Below are positions 18,700 through 30,062 of a DNA stretch of 64,000 nucleotides, piece after piece. The DNA is from Antedon mediterranea (Eukaryota > Echinodermata > Crinoidea > Comatulida > Antedonidae), in NCBI RefSeq assembly GCF_964355755.1, contig NC_092670.1, positions 33,095,795-33,159,794 of the forward strand, read 5' to 3'. The notes beneath the pieces were generated by a model, which was given only the letters and a program-made list of their open reading frames with translations, did not search any database and had not been told where the DNA came from. The translations under genes were made by a program, and so were the position numbers. Positions within the stretch are counted from its first letter, which is position 1. Every line of letters begins with the position of its first letter.

Positions 18700-19530
18700 A
18701 TATTTTCATTTTTGTTTCACAATGGCAACCGATACATATTAGTAATTGGTGATTATTACACTAAATATTTGGTATTATTTTCAATTCCCAACCAGACTGA
18801 AACCACTGTTGTTAAATGTTTATGCGATGATTTTATTAAACGGCATGGAGTACCAGCTTCTATCCACACCGACCAAGGTGCTCAATTTGAATCGAATTTA
18901 ATATAAAAAAATTGCAAGTACTTTGGTATCACAAAAACAAAAACCACACCATACCACCCCAGCCTGATGGCATGATCGAAAGATTTAACAGAACCATGAA
19001 GGATCAATTGGCAAAGCAGTTATACAGAAGGTCACGATCGGGACAATTTACTCAGGCAGATCGAATACAGTACAATGCGATAGTGCACGAAACTACAGGA
19101 TATAGTCCGTTTTATTTAGTCCATGGAAGAGAACCAATATTGGCATGCAACGTTTTGTACGAAACAAATCCATCACCTAACCAAACTACTCAAGAGTATG
19201 TTGCGGACTTACTTAATCGCAACCATAAAGCTTCCGATTTTGTGACTGAAAAAGTAGCCATTCAAAAAAATAAGCAGAAGTCATTTTATGATCGAAAACA
19301 GTCTCAACCTCACAAAATTGGAGAGAAAGTTTGGCTTGATGATCCTGTGAGATGGAAAGGACCATACGCAGTTGTAGAGGTGAAAAAGTTTAGTGTACAA
19401 ATTGCAAGACAGTAGTGGTAAATATCCCAGACAAGTCCACTACAACCGTTTGAAACCATATATTCAACCATCGGAGAAAGCTGAAACATCATCAGATAAC
19501 TTCCTGATAAAACCAACAACATCCCGTTAA
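18700..19530 (+). pseudogene. Integrase of a Ty3/Gypsy element, broken
   Basis: The catalytic DDE core is visible: VIGDYYTKY (first Asp), HTDQGAQFES (second Asp) and GMIERFNRT (Glu), then a chromodomain-less C-terminal part ending in a HYNRLKPY-type motif. It is broken by an in-frame TAA near 18903, a frameshift near 18955 and another near 19405. The region before it (18506-18700) shows no gag or RT. The integrase would have joined element DNA to the genome. Confidence 0.8.
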
Positions 19531-19775
19531 AGTCTACGAGATCTGGCAGAAGTGTGAATCGACCTTCCAGATTCTTACAAGAATGAACTTTTTATTATTA
19601 TAGAACTGATAAATACTTTCTATAAAATTGTTGTTACAGTATAACATAAGCATGCCAAGTCAATGCATTTTCATTAGATATGAACAGAATTTGGTTGTAC
19701 ACAGATTTTAAGATAAACGTTAATTGTTTATTGTTTAAAGTTAATTGCTTTTCAATTATGTTTAAAAAAAAGGAA

Positions 19776-21388
19776 TGTAAAAGTTAAATATTTAGTTAGT
19801 ATTTGAGATCACCTAATTCACATTGTGTAGTAATTTTTCATATGCCAATAATATCTTAAAAAGTAAGAACTGTAGCTGCTCTGAGATGATTTTGATATGT
19901 TTTGTATGCATTATGTAAATGTTTGTGGTTTGTATGTACTGTACGCCATTCGTATACTACATTGTTTCATGTTATGTACTGTATGCCATTCGTATACTAC
20001 ATTGTTTCATGTTATGTACTGTACGCCATTCGTACACTACATTGTTTCATGTTATGTACTGTACGCCATTCGTATACTATATTGTTTCATGTTATGTACT
20101 GTATGCCATTCGTATACTACATTGTTTCATGTTATGTACTGTACGCCATTCGTACACTACATTGTTTCATGTTATGTATTGTACGCCATTCATGCACTAC
20201 ATTGTTTCATGTTATGTACTGTATGCCATTCGTATACTACATTGTTTCATGTTATGTACTGTATGCCATTCGTATACTACATTGTTTAGTGTATGTACTG
20301 TACGCCATTCGTACACTACATTGTTTCATGTTATGTACTGTACGCCATTCGTACACTACATTGTTTTGTGTATGTACTGTACGCCATTCGTACACTACAT
20401 TGTTTTGTGTATGTACTGTACGCCATTCGTACACTACATTGTTTCATGTTATTTACTGTACGCCATTCGTACACTACATTGTTTTGTGTATGTACTGTAC
20501 GCCATTCGTACACTACATTGTTTTGTGTATGTACTGTACGCCATTCGTATACTACATTGTTTTGTGTATGTACTGTACGCCATTCGTACACTACATTGTT
20601 TCATGTTATTTACTGTACGCCATTCGTACACTACATTGTTTTGTGTATGTACTGTACGCCATTCGTACACTACATTGTTTCATGTTATTTACTGTACGCC
20701 ATTCGTACACTACATTGTTTTGTGTATGTACTGTACGCCATTCGTACACTACATTGTTTTGTGTATGTACTGTACGCCATTCGTACACTACATTGTTTCA
20801 TGTTATTCACTGTACGCCATTCGTATACTACATTGTTTTGTGTATGTACTGTACGCCATTTGTATACTACATTGTTTAGTGTATGTACTGTACGCCATTC
20901 GTACACTACATGATTTCATGTTATGTACTGTACGCCATTCGTACACTACATTGTTTCATGTTATTTACTGTACGCCATTCGTATACTAAATTGTTTTGTG
21001 TATGTACTGTACACCATTCGTACACTACATTGTTTCATGTTATGTACTGTACGCACCTCGTATACTACATTGTTTATATGTCATGTATGTCATTTATGCA
21101 ACACATGTTTTGTGTTGTCTTTTCTTGTAGTGAGTGATCATAATCTACAGAGTAATAATCACAATAGCCATTTCAATAATATTCTCCCTCGTGTAAGATA
21201 TTTAGAGAAGTTAAGGTCACGCTATATAGGGCGTTCATAGAAAGAACCTCGTGGGTTGAAGAGGTGAGATACATCATGGCGATGTAAGGTTTATAATAAC
21301 CCAATAAAGGAGTACGTTTAAAGAGCTGGATGTCAAGATTGTTTATTGACTACTGTTATACTATCACTAATTATGATCACAGGTTACA
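19776..21388 (+). repeat. 3' LTR of the Gypsy element, containing a minisatellite
   Basis: It begins TGTAA right after a polypurine run (AAAAAAAAGGAA) and ends TTACA, giving a 5-bp inverted terminus. An AATAAA occurs at 21303. Only the last 24 or so bases can be compared with the 5' remnant, so the left boundary rests on the polypurine tract and TG. Most of its 1.6 kb is the minisatellite. Confidence 0.6.
19936..21065. repeat. 39/40-bp minisatellite, about 28 units
   Basis: Unit GTACTGTACGCCATTCGTAC followed by ACTACATTGTTTCATGTTAT (40 bp) or the variant ending TTTTGTGTAT (39 bp). The 40-bp type fills the left part and the two types interleave on the right. The array creates open frames in several phases on both strands. 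These are repeat artefacts. Confidence 0.95.
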
Positions 21389-21436
21389 ATAAGATGGGTC
21401 TGTCTATAAATTGTAGCAAGACAGAGTGTTTAGTAG
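21389..21436 (+). mobile_element. LINE fragment, part 1
   Basis: Encodes KMGLSINCSKTECLV, matching the RT of the LINE at 58147-59578. It starts directly after the LTR end and is split from part 2 by the element at 21437-22349. Confidence 0.8.
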
Positions 21437-22349
21437 GGCGCTACTGCAGTCTCGCACCACACAGTTATATCTTCGACTTCTCACCTAAATTATTTCTCAC
21501 ACCCACATCATACAATTTGGGGCCATCATGTAACATGTTCCCATGATTTAGCCACCGTTAAATTACATTTATTACAATAAAAAATACCTTTAAAAACAGC
21601 TCCTTTTCCGGAAATACTTTGATCAAACTGTGGCCATTTTAGAATCAGAAAATTGCCAGAAACCAATGTATCTTTTCATTTTATTTTTTATTTTTAAACT
21701 ACAGAGTTTGGTTTTATACTAGAACCTGCTGTATCAACACGGCGACGATATGAGTCCGTACATATAACATTTTTTTTTTTTTTTAATTCACAATTTTAAA
21801 AATCATAAACCATATATTTTAATTTCATTATGTAAAACACATATCTAAGATCGTCATCATCATAGCAAATACTGTATTGTTATCTCACTGTATTAAAAAA
21901 TAGAAAATGATTTGTTTTCCTTTTTGTGAAATATTAATTTTCTTTAATAGGCCCTAATAATATGAATAATAATATTAATGAAATATTAATTTAACCTTAC
22001 TACACCATCTGAAAACATTTCTTGCCTTTCAAAAGTAAATACACATGTGTAATCGGATTTTATAACACTACCCTCTGTAGCTTCTACATTTTTGTACATT
22101 TTTGGAAAATGAAGCATACATTCTGGCAATCAATTGTTCAATACCAGATGACGAACATTCGCAGTGTGACAACGAGTTCAGAGTATCGTTAAAAATGTCT
22201 TGAAAAGTATTGTTATTTAAAACAAATTACTTCGTAAGTGATCGAACCGTATAGACATGTTACATACTATTATGTTGTGAGTGTGAAAAAAGAAAGTTTA
22301 GGTGAGAAATCGAAGATATAACAGTGTGGTGCAAAACTGCAGTAGCGCC
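21437..22349. mobile_element. MITE-like DNA element MT, copy 1
   Basis: Terminal inverted repeats of about 60 bp start GGCGCTACTGCAGT and contain CACCACAC.GTTATATC. GTTTAGTAG occurs at 21428-21436 and 22350-22358, and removal joins the LINE frame. No transposase. The 8-9-bp duplication fits hAT or Mutator. A second copy with its own duplication is at 37153-37913. Confidence 0.85.
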
Positions 22350-22980
22350 GTTTAGTAGTGTCAAAAAAGGAGAGTCCAACATGTAACCTTAGAGCAGGAG
22401 ACAAAATTCAGCAGGTGTCATCTTTTTACTATATTGGGAACAAAATAACAGATGATGCCAGGTGTGTAGCGGAGATAAAAAGAAGGATAGTCCTTGCAAA
22501 ATCCGCATTTCGAGAAATAGAAAATATCTTGAAGAACTGTGCTGATGTATGGAAGTGAAGCCTGGTCAATAGCAACTGACCTCAGAAAAAGATTGGAAAG
22601 CTGTGAGATATGGTTTCTAAGGAGATTGTTGAGAATTCCATGGACAGATAGCGTTAGTAATGAAGATGTGTTGATAAGAGCTGGATGGAGTGTGCAGAAA
22701 GCTACTGAAGGATATTGGGATTAGACAGATGAAGTTCATGGGACAAGTGTTGAGGACTTGGCATTAACTGGACAGACAGAAGGAAGAAGGAGCAGGGAAG
22801 AAAAAGAGTCACTTGGTTGGCTAGTATAGCTGAATGGATTCGGAATAGAGGTGAGAATACCAAAGAAGTAGAGTTGTTAATAATAATAATTATTATTGAA
22901 CATGTTGTCGTTAAGTTGTTGAACATGGAAATAGACAGACAATTGTGGCACAACATGATCCGGCACTTTGAGAGAGTTCA
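22350..22980 (+). mobile_element. LINE fragment, part 2 (RT C-terminus and 3' end)
   Basis: Encodes KKESPTCNL, ITDDARC, EIKRRIVLAKSAF, then MYGSEAWSIATDLRKRLES and RRLLRIPWTDSVSNEDV, as in 58169-59557, with frameshifts and a deletion. It ends in a GGCACTTTGAGAGAG 3' terminus next to lectin copy B intron sequence. Confidence 0.8.
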
Positions 22981-23194
22981 ATGACATTTTGCCTGTCGCT
23001 TGTCAAGTACGAGTGAAGTATGACGTCATAACATTGACAAAGTTTACCAAACTCACCATCACCATCATCGTCATGTATCGCCGTGCTTAAAATACAACGA
23101 GGCGCATTTGGGCTAGGACGGTTGTGACAGTAACTCCATTACGTGGATATAATAATATAATGAACATGATACATATACATAACAATAGGCCTAC
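22981..23194. other. Lectin copy B intron remnant
   Basis: Matches the intron between the two CTLD exons of copies A (about 4000-4190) and C (about 62600-62771). The second CTLD exon of copy B, expected further left, is gone. Confidence 0.7.
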
Positions 23195-23455
23195 TTGTAT
23201 ACTTTGATTTGCTTCCTGACAACCACTCAAATTGTCCTTCTTTATTTAAATCATTGTATCCAATCCAAGCTTCGTTTAGTGAATTTCCTATAATCAATTG
23301 GTTAAGTATCCACATGTCTTCGCTTTTACTTGAAATTTCAACCAAATTCCCACTAAGACTATAGCATACATCTCTCCCGGAATTCCACGTACCAGGAGAT
23401 GTGAGATAGTAGCATTTTAAAAATTGAGAGCTATAGTGCCATCCAGTTGGACACC
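23195..23455 (-). CDS. Lectin copy B, first CTLD exon
   Basis: Complete 261-nt minus-strand exon (87 codons, phase 1 in and out) with a TTTGTAG acceptor and a GT donor in CAAGTAGGCC. It encodes GCPTGWHYSS, CYYLTSPGTW, DVCYSLSGNLV and AWIGYNDL, FEWLSG: the N-terminal half of a C-type lectin domain with its first disulfide Cys residues. Joined in phase to the signal-peptide exon at 28933. No second CTLD exon remains downstream, so the locus is probably a pseudogene or needs a distant exon. Confidence 0.75.
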
Positions 23456-24012
23456 CTACAAATAAAATAATATTCGTACTATTATTGCGAACAAATAAAT
23501 TTGCTTACAGTCTACTGTAGACCTAATTCAATTCAATAAAAATGCGTATTATTAGGCGGATTAATAAGAATAAGATATTAATAGAAGGTGAGCTCGCTTT
23601 GGACGCTCATCCTCTAATAAATGCCGTAGGCCTAACTGGTATTTTCAATACTTTATTTTGTTTTTTTTTTAATTTCTGACATTTTAATTGTATATACTGA
23701 TTTTACAATACTCCGATGATTTATGAATTTATTTGACTTGAACGTTAACATTTTTTGCAGTATAAATTTTTTTTGCTAAAATCTCCCAGACTTTGTATCA
23801 GTTGCGTTCCCTTTATAATATACAAATTTGCACCCAATTTTAATCCTGTGTACAGCTGTGTAGACCTAACAGTTATTTTGACAACAAAATAGATGTTGTC
23901 CATTCCTATATAAGATGTCCATGTATACTTAAAAACCATAAAACACTGTGTTGTATTTGTCCCAAAAGCTTCAAACGCGACAAAAGCTAATAACTAGTAG
24001 GTAGGCCTGTAA
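23456..24012. other. Lectin copy B intron, left of the foldback insertion
   Basis: Paralogous to 63036-63615 of copy C. It includes a short hairpin-like GTGAGCTCGCTT...GCTCATCCTCTAA segment near 23590. No gene. Confidence 0.7.
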
Positions 24013-24389
24013 CGCGAAATTTGGTCCGGGGCCAAAACTGATCCGGCCCGATCAATTTTGGCGTTGAAACAACCGCTAAAACAGGTCCGGCTAGGCCAAA
24101 ACTGGTCTGGCCTTCAAAATCGCTTATTTATCCTTAAAAATGTCATAAGAAGCCTGGAAAAAGTCCAAATGGTTAATGTAAACTATGCTTAGAGTAAATA
24201 TCCTAAATATTACCGTGAAATCGAAAAGAAATTATCGAAACGGAGTGATTCAAAATGTGCAAGGGATAAATCGGCGTTTCGGTTCGGAATCTTCCATTAT
24301 TCCATTGTAAAAATCGTAGTAGCGTAGTAAAAAAAGGACTTTTCATTCATTGTTGTATTTATATATTTTGATTAAATAAGGTTTGATTA

Positions 24390-25550
24390 TATATTCTCAC
24401 ATATTTCCTCATTTTCCAATTTATCTTATTCGCAGATGATAACAATATTTTCTTTTCTCACAAAAATTTAAACACTCTTGTTAATGTTAATTCTGAGCTT
24501 GATAGTTTCTTTAGGTTTAGGCCTACACATCTAAAACTAACTTCATCTACTTTACACAAAAGAACAGCCGTAACAATACTTTTCCTTTTGAAATTATAAC
24601 CGATGGAAACCCAATATAAAAAGGAAACAATTTAAAATTTGTTTGGGTTCAAATTCAAATTGATTCAAAATTGAACTGGCAAACACACATTGCGATTACT
24701 AATAAAACAGTGTCTAAAAATGTTGGTGTTTTAAGTAAATTAAAATATATTCTTCCATACAATATTTTATTTTTGCTTTACAACACTCTCATTTTACCAT
24801 ACTTAACCTACTGTAATATTGCTTGGGCTTCAATTTCTAACAACATTTTGCAGACTGATCCTTGGACTATTCCATCAACATCCAAAATTCACTGTCTCTT
24901 TAAGCTTCAAAAGAAGGCTCTAAGGATTGGCACTGGAGAAACCCCAAGATCCCATACAAGGCAATTATTCCATCAGGTAAACACTTTAAACATATTTGAT
25001 ATTAACAAACTGCAAACTCTTGTATTTATGTTTCATGTTATTAATAACCAAAACTCCTTTCTCATTTTAACTCGTTGTTTACAGTGTTTAGTTAGCGTCA
25101 TCCTTATAAGACGAGGTCATCTACCCGGAAACATTTTATTTATGAAAAGTACACTATAGCCCTCAGGAAAAATTCTTTCATTTTTAACTGACCATTTTTA
25201 TCGAATAATTTAACTTTAAACATTAGATTATCACGAACATTACTTTCGTTTTAAAAAAAATACAAACAGTTCTTAATCCATCTATTCTTTAGATAGTTAA
25301 TAAGTTTGTTACTATGGAATTTATTTCTTACTTTTCCTTCTATTTATATTCAATCAAATCTGAATGGCTTTTTTGTTCGTTTTTTTTAGAAAGCAATTTA
25401 CGTTACCATGTACAATGTGATGTATTTGGCTTATTGAGTTTCCACACATAAACAAATAATTAACCAGGTTTTTAAAATTGTTTTCTTTGTCTTGTCTTGT
25501 CATATCTTATGTGGAACAATAAAATGAATGAATAAATGAATGTTATCGTT
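24390..25550 (+). mobile_element. LINE fragment (RT C-terminal half), decayed
   Basis: The RT motif LFADDNNIFF appears near 24425, followed by a region with stops, then a 162-codon frame (24671-25159) with NWQTHIAITNKTVSKNVGVL, PYLTYCNIAW and LQKKALR, typical of Jockey/CR1-type RT thumbs. The 3' end has AATAAAATGAATGAATAAATG repeats. It is 5' truncated, nested in the foldback element, and distinct from the other LINEs here. Confidence 0.75.
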
Positions 25551-25600
25551 CCAAATTAATACATTTTCAGTATATCACCGATCGGTTTAGAATTTGCACT
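25545..25600 (+). repeat. Fragment of the 364-bp tRNA-bearing repeat
   Basis: Sequence around TTCAGTATATCACCG.TCGGTTTAG matches the part of the 364-bp repeat 3' of its tRNA-like segment. The tRNA-like part is absent. Confidence 0.6.
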
Positions 25601-27649
25601 GAAGGGTTTAAAAAAGAGGGTTCTCATATAATATTGTTTGTTGAATATTCCATTTTAATCGATTTTGAATTTGTCATCTTCGTGTTTGATTATGATAACG
25701 TCGTCATACCAATGATGTGTGTTTCGTAATTTCACCTATGCTACATTGTATATAGTAAATACTGTATATTGTATATGAAACATACACAACTCAGCACTAT
25801 AATAAGCGTAGCCTATGCATCAGCTCATAGGATGACACATCAACGTTTTGCGCGATCGTATTTTAACGTAACTGCATGCATCTGTTTTAAAATGAAATGT
25901 CAGTAAAATTATAAAATGATCACCTATTTATTCTTCAAAGTGAGGATTTAAATTTTAGTTATTCTTTGTCTGCATACATATTACAAAATTTAGATTTCAG
26001 AAATACTCATGGTTTCAGCCGATACGATAGTAAATGAATTTGACACGAATTTAGACGAGCACGATATAAAAGAATACTTTTATTGTTTTTTTAATTTATG
26101 AGGACTACTGAGCCTTCCTTTCCGCCAAAAAAAAAGAAAAAAAAATGTTTTCACTTATATTTATAAAAATAAAAAACAAACGGTTATATTAAACCAAAAG
26201 CCCATTGGCTGTTGGTACGTTTTTTTCAGGAAAACAAAATTGTTTTGATCCATTTTTGGTCAAAGTGAATAACTATTATGGAACATTACCATTTTTCAGG
26301 GGAAAATACATCCTCAATGCATCAACAAATGTCCCTCCTAAAACTTTAGGTTTTTTCAAAATTATTTCGCATTTAAAAATAGCTAGATTGTGTCGTTAAT
26401 ATAGTTAAGTTTCGCCAAGACACTCTGTGCGCCATCTATTTCGTGTAGAAAAGTACAGTAGGCCTATAATCTACATGATAATGCAAAAAAATACATTTTA
26501 TATACAGTATACTCGGTGTTGAACACGTCGGTTCCCACTTGTGATGACACGCAAGTTTGTTCTTAAGGCGCACTATGCGTCGATCTGGAAACTAATTCCA
26601 GCTCTTAAAATATTTCCCGGGCCAAATTTGGCAGAATATATTCAAATTATGATTTGACAAGAAGTAAAAAGAACGAACGATATAGGCATCAGCGTTCTGC
26701 AAATTTTGGTTATAAATCGGTCGTTTCCTGCGACATATCATCTGTTTCACGGCTTCCATAATTCCGAATAATTATGCCATTATGTCAACGTTCACAAAGA
26801 TAAAAGCCATTCAAAACAAAGATTGAAATAAAAAATATTCCCTCCAAAATTACAAGTTGCCGATTTTGTTACGGTTCCAATGTGATTAGTGACGATAGTG
26901 TGTTCACGTTTAATTTATTTTTTCGCTAAGACTATTACGAAACTCGTGTTCATCATTCGTCGTATAGCCAAATTCTTGAATGTGGGAACCGGTCGTTCCA
27001 CTGTGGTGTCGTTTGTCGATTTTTGATCTTAGTATTGCTACCCATATCGATTGTTATTATCGTTGTTGTTTTATACTATTAATAATAAGAGGCACTTGGT
27101 GGCCACTTGTGTCCCAAAATGTGGACTGGGAAAAAATAAGGCAGGTATAATTTCTTACAAAGGAAAAAAAAAATACTGATAGCAGTAATGACAACAACCT
27201 AAAATAATTATACTAATAATAATTAACGTTCTATATTTTATTATTAATCATTATTAAATACGCCCAAGACGTATTCAGTTTGTACATAATATCTAAGATC
27301 TTCTTAGACATAATATAAAATTACTAATAATAATAATAATGTTATTGTTTCTCTTTATATAACAGAGGCACAATTCTCAAGAGATGTGCAACAAAATAAA
27401 ATAAATATAGACTTATCTTAATACAAAATCAAATGCAACCATTTATAAAATATTATTACATTAAAAAGTATATAAACACTAGGTTATAAAAATACATTCA
27501 ATACATTTAAGCGAAAAGTAAAAGATTGTGTTATGGAAGGATATTATTATAAATTTCATTGCGTTACTAGAGGGCGCTATTAGTTTTAAACAAACTGAAC
27601 AATAGAATATCCCAAAATCCGATTAGAGTCTCTTTAATTAGTGTTTCGA
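25601..27649. other. Interior of the foldback element, no gene seen
   Basis: AT-rich sequence with short open frames only. I recognise no transposase domain, so this copy looks non-autonomous or is filled by unknown repeats. Confidence 0.5.
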
Positions 27650-27901
27650 TAATTTCTTTTCGTTTGTACGGTAATATTTAGTATATTTACTTTAAGCTTA
27701 GTTTACTTTAACCATTTGAACTGTTTGCAGGCTTCTTAACACATTTTAAAGAATAAATAAGCGATTTTAAAGGCCGGACCAGTTTTGGCCTAGCCGGACC
27801 GGTTTTAGCGGCTGTTCAACGCCAAAATCGATCCGGCCGGACCAGTTTTGGCGGCAAAAACTGATCCGGCCGGACCGATTTTGGCCGGATCAATTTTGGC
27901 G

Positions 27902-28101
27902 TGATAACAGACAGAAACATGGATTACACGTCGACATCAATCGTCATTGTAGTAGACCGAACTGCTAGTTATTTAAAACAACGTTACACACTGCCTTCTA
28001 TTGTACTGACTGCCGCCAAAGAGACAATTAGCGTCAGGTTATATTAAATCATACATATACACGTGTAACTAATCACTACAATTAGCACGCAAATGTACGA
28101 T
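27902..28101. other. Lectin copy B intron, right of the foldback insertion
   Basis: Starts AACAGACAGAAACATGGATT and matches 63620-63800 of copy C closely. No gene. Confidence 0.7.
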
Positions 28102-28420
28102 GAGTGAATGACCGAGCGGTTAAGACAGTGGAACCGTAATTACGTAGCCATAACATCGGCAGGGGTTCGAGGCTCACTCACTCCATGGTTCTGGTGGTAT
28201 AACGAGTCTTCTCGGATAAGGACTATAAACCGTAGGTCCAGTGTACACGTCTAGCTCGTGTGCACTTTAAAGAACCTAGTACATCTTTCGAGACAAGTAG
28301 GGGGTTACCCAGGTGTATTAGTACATCACAGCCACTGATCACCAACTGGGCCCTCTGGGAGACCAGTCTTTGACTGCTGAAGAGGTTACCCAGTATAAAT
28401 ATAAATTTCAATCAATCAAT
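28102..28420 (+). mobile_element. tRNA-derived SINE, copy 1
   Basis: The 5' part is a type-II tRNA-like head (A box within TGACCGAGCGGTTAAGAC, B box GGGTTCGAGGCTC, acceptor-like GAGTGA/TCACTC, Leu/Ser-like), then a conserved 230-bp body and a TTTCAATCAATCAAT tail. Copy C lacks it at about 63808, showing a real insertion. A second copy is at 51969-52279, about 95% identical. It would be transcribed by pol III and moved by a LINE. Confidence 0.85.
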
Positions 28421-28932
28421 TTCAATGTTTATTGGTCTTGGTTAACATGTTTTGAATAACAGAGCCATGGGTTTAAGTCATGGTTCTGTAACAACATCCG
28501 AACTTATCTTACGACTAGTTAATTTTGAGTATGTAAAATGTTGGATATAGAGTACTGCGGTGCTGACATCGATGTGTAGACGATAGGTAGCGCTGCGTGG
28601 TTGCTAGCCAACCAAAAAAGCGTTAAACCTTCCTGACACCGATGGTTTTGAATAGGCTTATTGAATAGTCATTTTAAAACATAATAACTTTCAATAAAAA
28701 GAAACTAACATTTCAAAAGAGCACTAAATATTTGTTTTTAATAATTTACGTATTCTTCAACTCCATTTTAAGTTTTTAAAAATCAAGCTAAGATACATAG
28801 TTTGATAGAAATACAGATTTATATAGTTTATCGAACGCACTTCTTGGTTGGCTAGCAACGATACTTCCGGGTAATAATTATGGTACAAAAAAAAATACTG
28901 CTATACTAAAGTAGAAATATTTTCAAACTCAC
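28421..28932. other. Lectin copy B intron, distal part
   Basis: The first 80 bases match 63810-63907 of copy C. Beyond that the copies diverge. No gene seen. Confidence 0.5.
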
Positions 28933-28999
28933 CAGCATCACCAATGACGTAGTATGTACCAACTAAAATTGACAGTAAAATACGTTTTTTTGGTATCAT
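28933..28999 (-). CDS. Lectin copy B, signal-peptide exon
   Basis: Minus-strand ATG at 28999 opens MIPKKRILLSILVGTYYVIG, a basic start followed by a hydrophobic core: a signal peptide. The frame runs to a strong GGTGAGT donor after DAG, phase 1. Joining to the CTLD exon at 23455 gives ...GDA-GCPTGWHYS in frame. The intron would be about 5.5 kb, enlarged by the foldback element and a SINE. The promoter is not recognisable. Copy C should have such an exon beyond the window. Confidence 0.65.
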
Positions 29000-29435
29000 T
29001 TTGACACCAAATACTATAATCGGTGTATATACAAGCAAAAATATCACTGAACTTATTCCACTGATTGGAATTTTTTTGTGCACTAAATAATCAATACGAG
29101 AATAAACTAACGAAATGCCAAGGATAAAATTAGACGTGTCATGACATCTGATATTGTTATATCAAATGTACTATAGAATAATATTATTTTGTATCATGTT
29201 TTAAAAGCTACTATCATATTACCTCACATCGTTGTATTAATAAACTACTTATAATTAGCACAGGAAAACTGACATGTAACAAAGTATAATATATCGCTTA
29301 CAATATTAGCTTGTCAATTCCAAATAGTATTAATTACTACTAGATTCATTTATGGTTTGAAAACTGTAGATTCAAAATGAATTATATACTTGAGCAATTA
29401 CAAAAATACATGTCAAATATGGAGGGCAGTATGAT
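29000..29435. other. No gene seen
   Basis: AT-rich sequence upstream of the signal-peptide exon. A promoter would be expected here but no element is convincing. Confidence 0.4.
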
Positions 29436-29645
29436 TTTACTTACAAATGTATTGTCCCCTTTACTAATTCCCCCCCCCCCCCCCACAAAAAAAAATATAT
29501 GAAAAAAAAGATTGTGAAAAAAAGTGGGTCATTTTAAAGTATCATAATAGTTATTAACTTTCACCGAAAATTAGTCGAAAAAAAAAATCATTTAACTGAA
29601 ATACAGACGTTTTTTTGTTTAATAAAATAACTGACTACTCTAAAA
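29436..29645. mobile_element. Left-end fragment of the TTAA-type element
   Basis: ATGTATTGTCCCCTTTACTA and the following 190 bp match the left end of the element at 30063 (including AAAGTGGGTCATTTT and TATTAACTTTCACC). The right end is not visible. A poly-C run lies at 29471-29484. Confidence 0.7.
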
Positions 29646-30062
29646 AAGTATGCAAAAAAGTGTTTGCACAAACCAAAAAACAACGAGAGCTCTGAAGAAA
29701 GAGTCCGAAAATGAAGTCAAGACGACAGAAGAAAAAACAAAGTGTATTGAAAAAAGAAGATTAAGAAAGAGAAATCTTAATAATATGTATTATAAATATT
29801 GTAATTTCCTTGTTAAGCTCTTTATATGGCAAGCCTCAGCTGTCTGAAGTATTCAAAATATTATATTATTATATCATTTTTTTATTATATTATAAATTGC
29901 ATTGTAATGAATTATACGTTTTGCATTATATTACTTGGTTTTAGCATTATATTATATCTATTTAAAATATATTATGTTACAAATATAACAAATTATTGAC
30001 TTTTTGTATTATATTATTCGGTTTTGGCATTATATTATGAACATTTACTATTATATTATTAA

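Larger units (their letters stand above)
18437..21388 (+). mobile_element. Ty3/Gypsy LTR retrotransposon, internally deleted
   Basis: A 48-bp remnant of the 5' LTR (18437-18484) begins TGTAAAA and ends GATCACAGGTTACA, the same end as the long 3' LTR. A primer-site-like TGGTGCCGCAGACC follows. Gag, protease, RT and RNase H are absent; an integrase remnant is present. The 3' LTR is 19776-21388. The element is dead. The element right of it (21389) is a LINE fragment with no visible target duplication. Confidence 0.7.
24013..27901. mobile_element. Foldback element with about 250-bp inverted termini
   Basis: The left end (24013-24250) and right end (27650-27901) are inverted copies, each with an outer array of the 16-bp CCGGACC..TTTTGGC motif and an inner AT-rich part (ATTATCGAAAC). 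Copy C at about 63615 shows the matching intron without the element, so this is an insertion. TAA flanks both ends, suggesting a 3-bp or slightly longer duplication. The interior carries a LINE fragment and no transposase. Confidence 0.85.

Noticed and set aside
19936-21065. Regular repeats that might suggest a CRISPR array
   Set aside because: Units are head to tail without unique spacers, in animal DNA; it is a minisatellite.
19897-21240. Long Tyr/Cys/Ile-rich open frames of over 300 codons on the plus strand and shorter ones on the minus strand
   Set aside because: They are translations of the 39/40-bp minisatellite in all phases; no start context, domain or non-repeat part supports coding.
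28223-28411. 62-codon frame repeated at 52090-52275
   Set aside because: Both are antisense readings of the SINE body.
29650-29847. Lysine-rich 65-codon frame
   Set aside because: AT-rich chance frame next to an element border; no homologous copy or motif.
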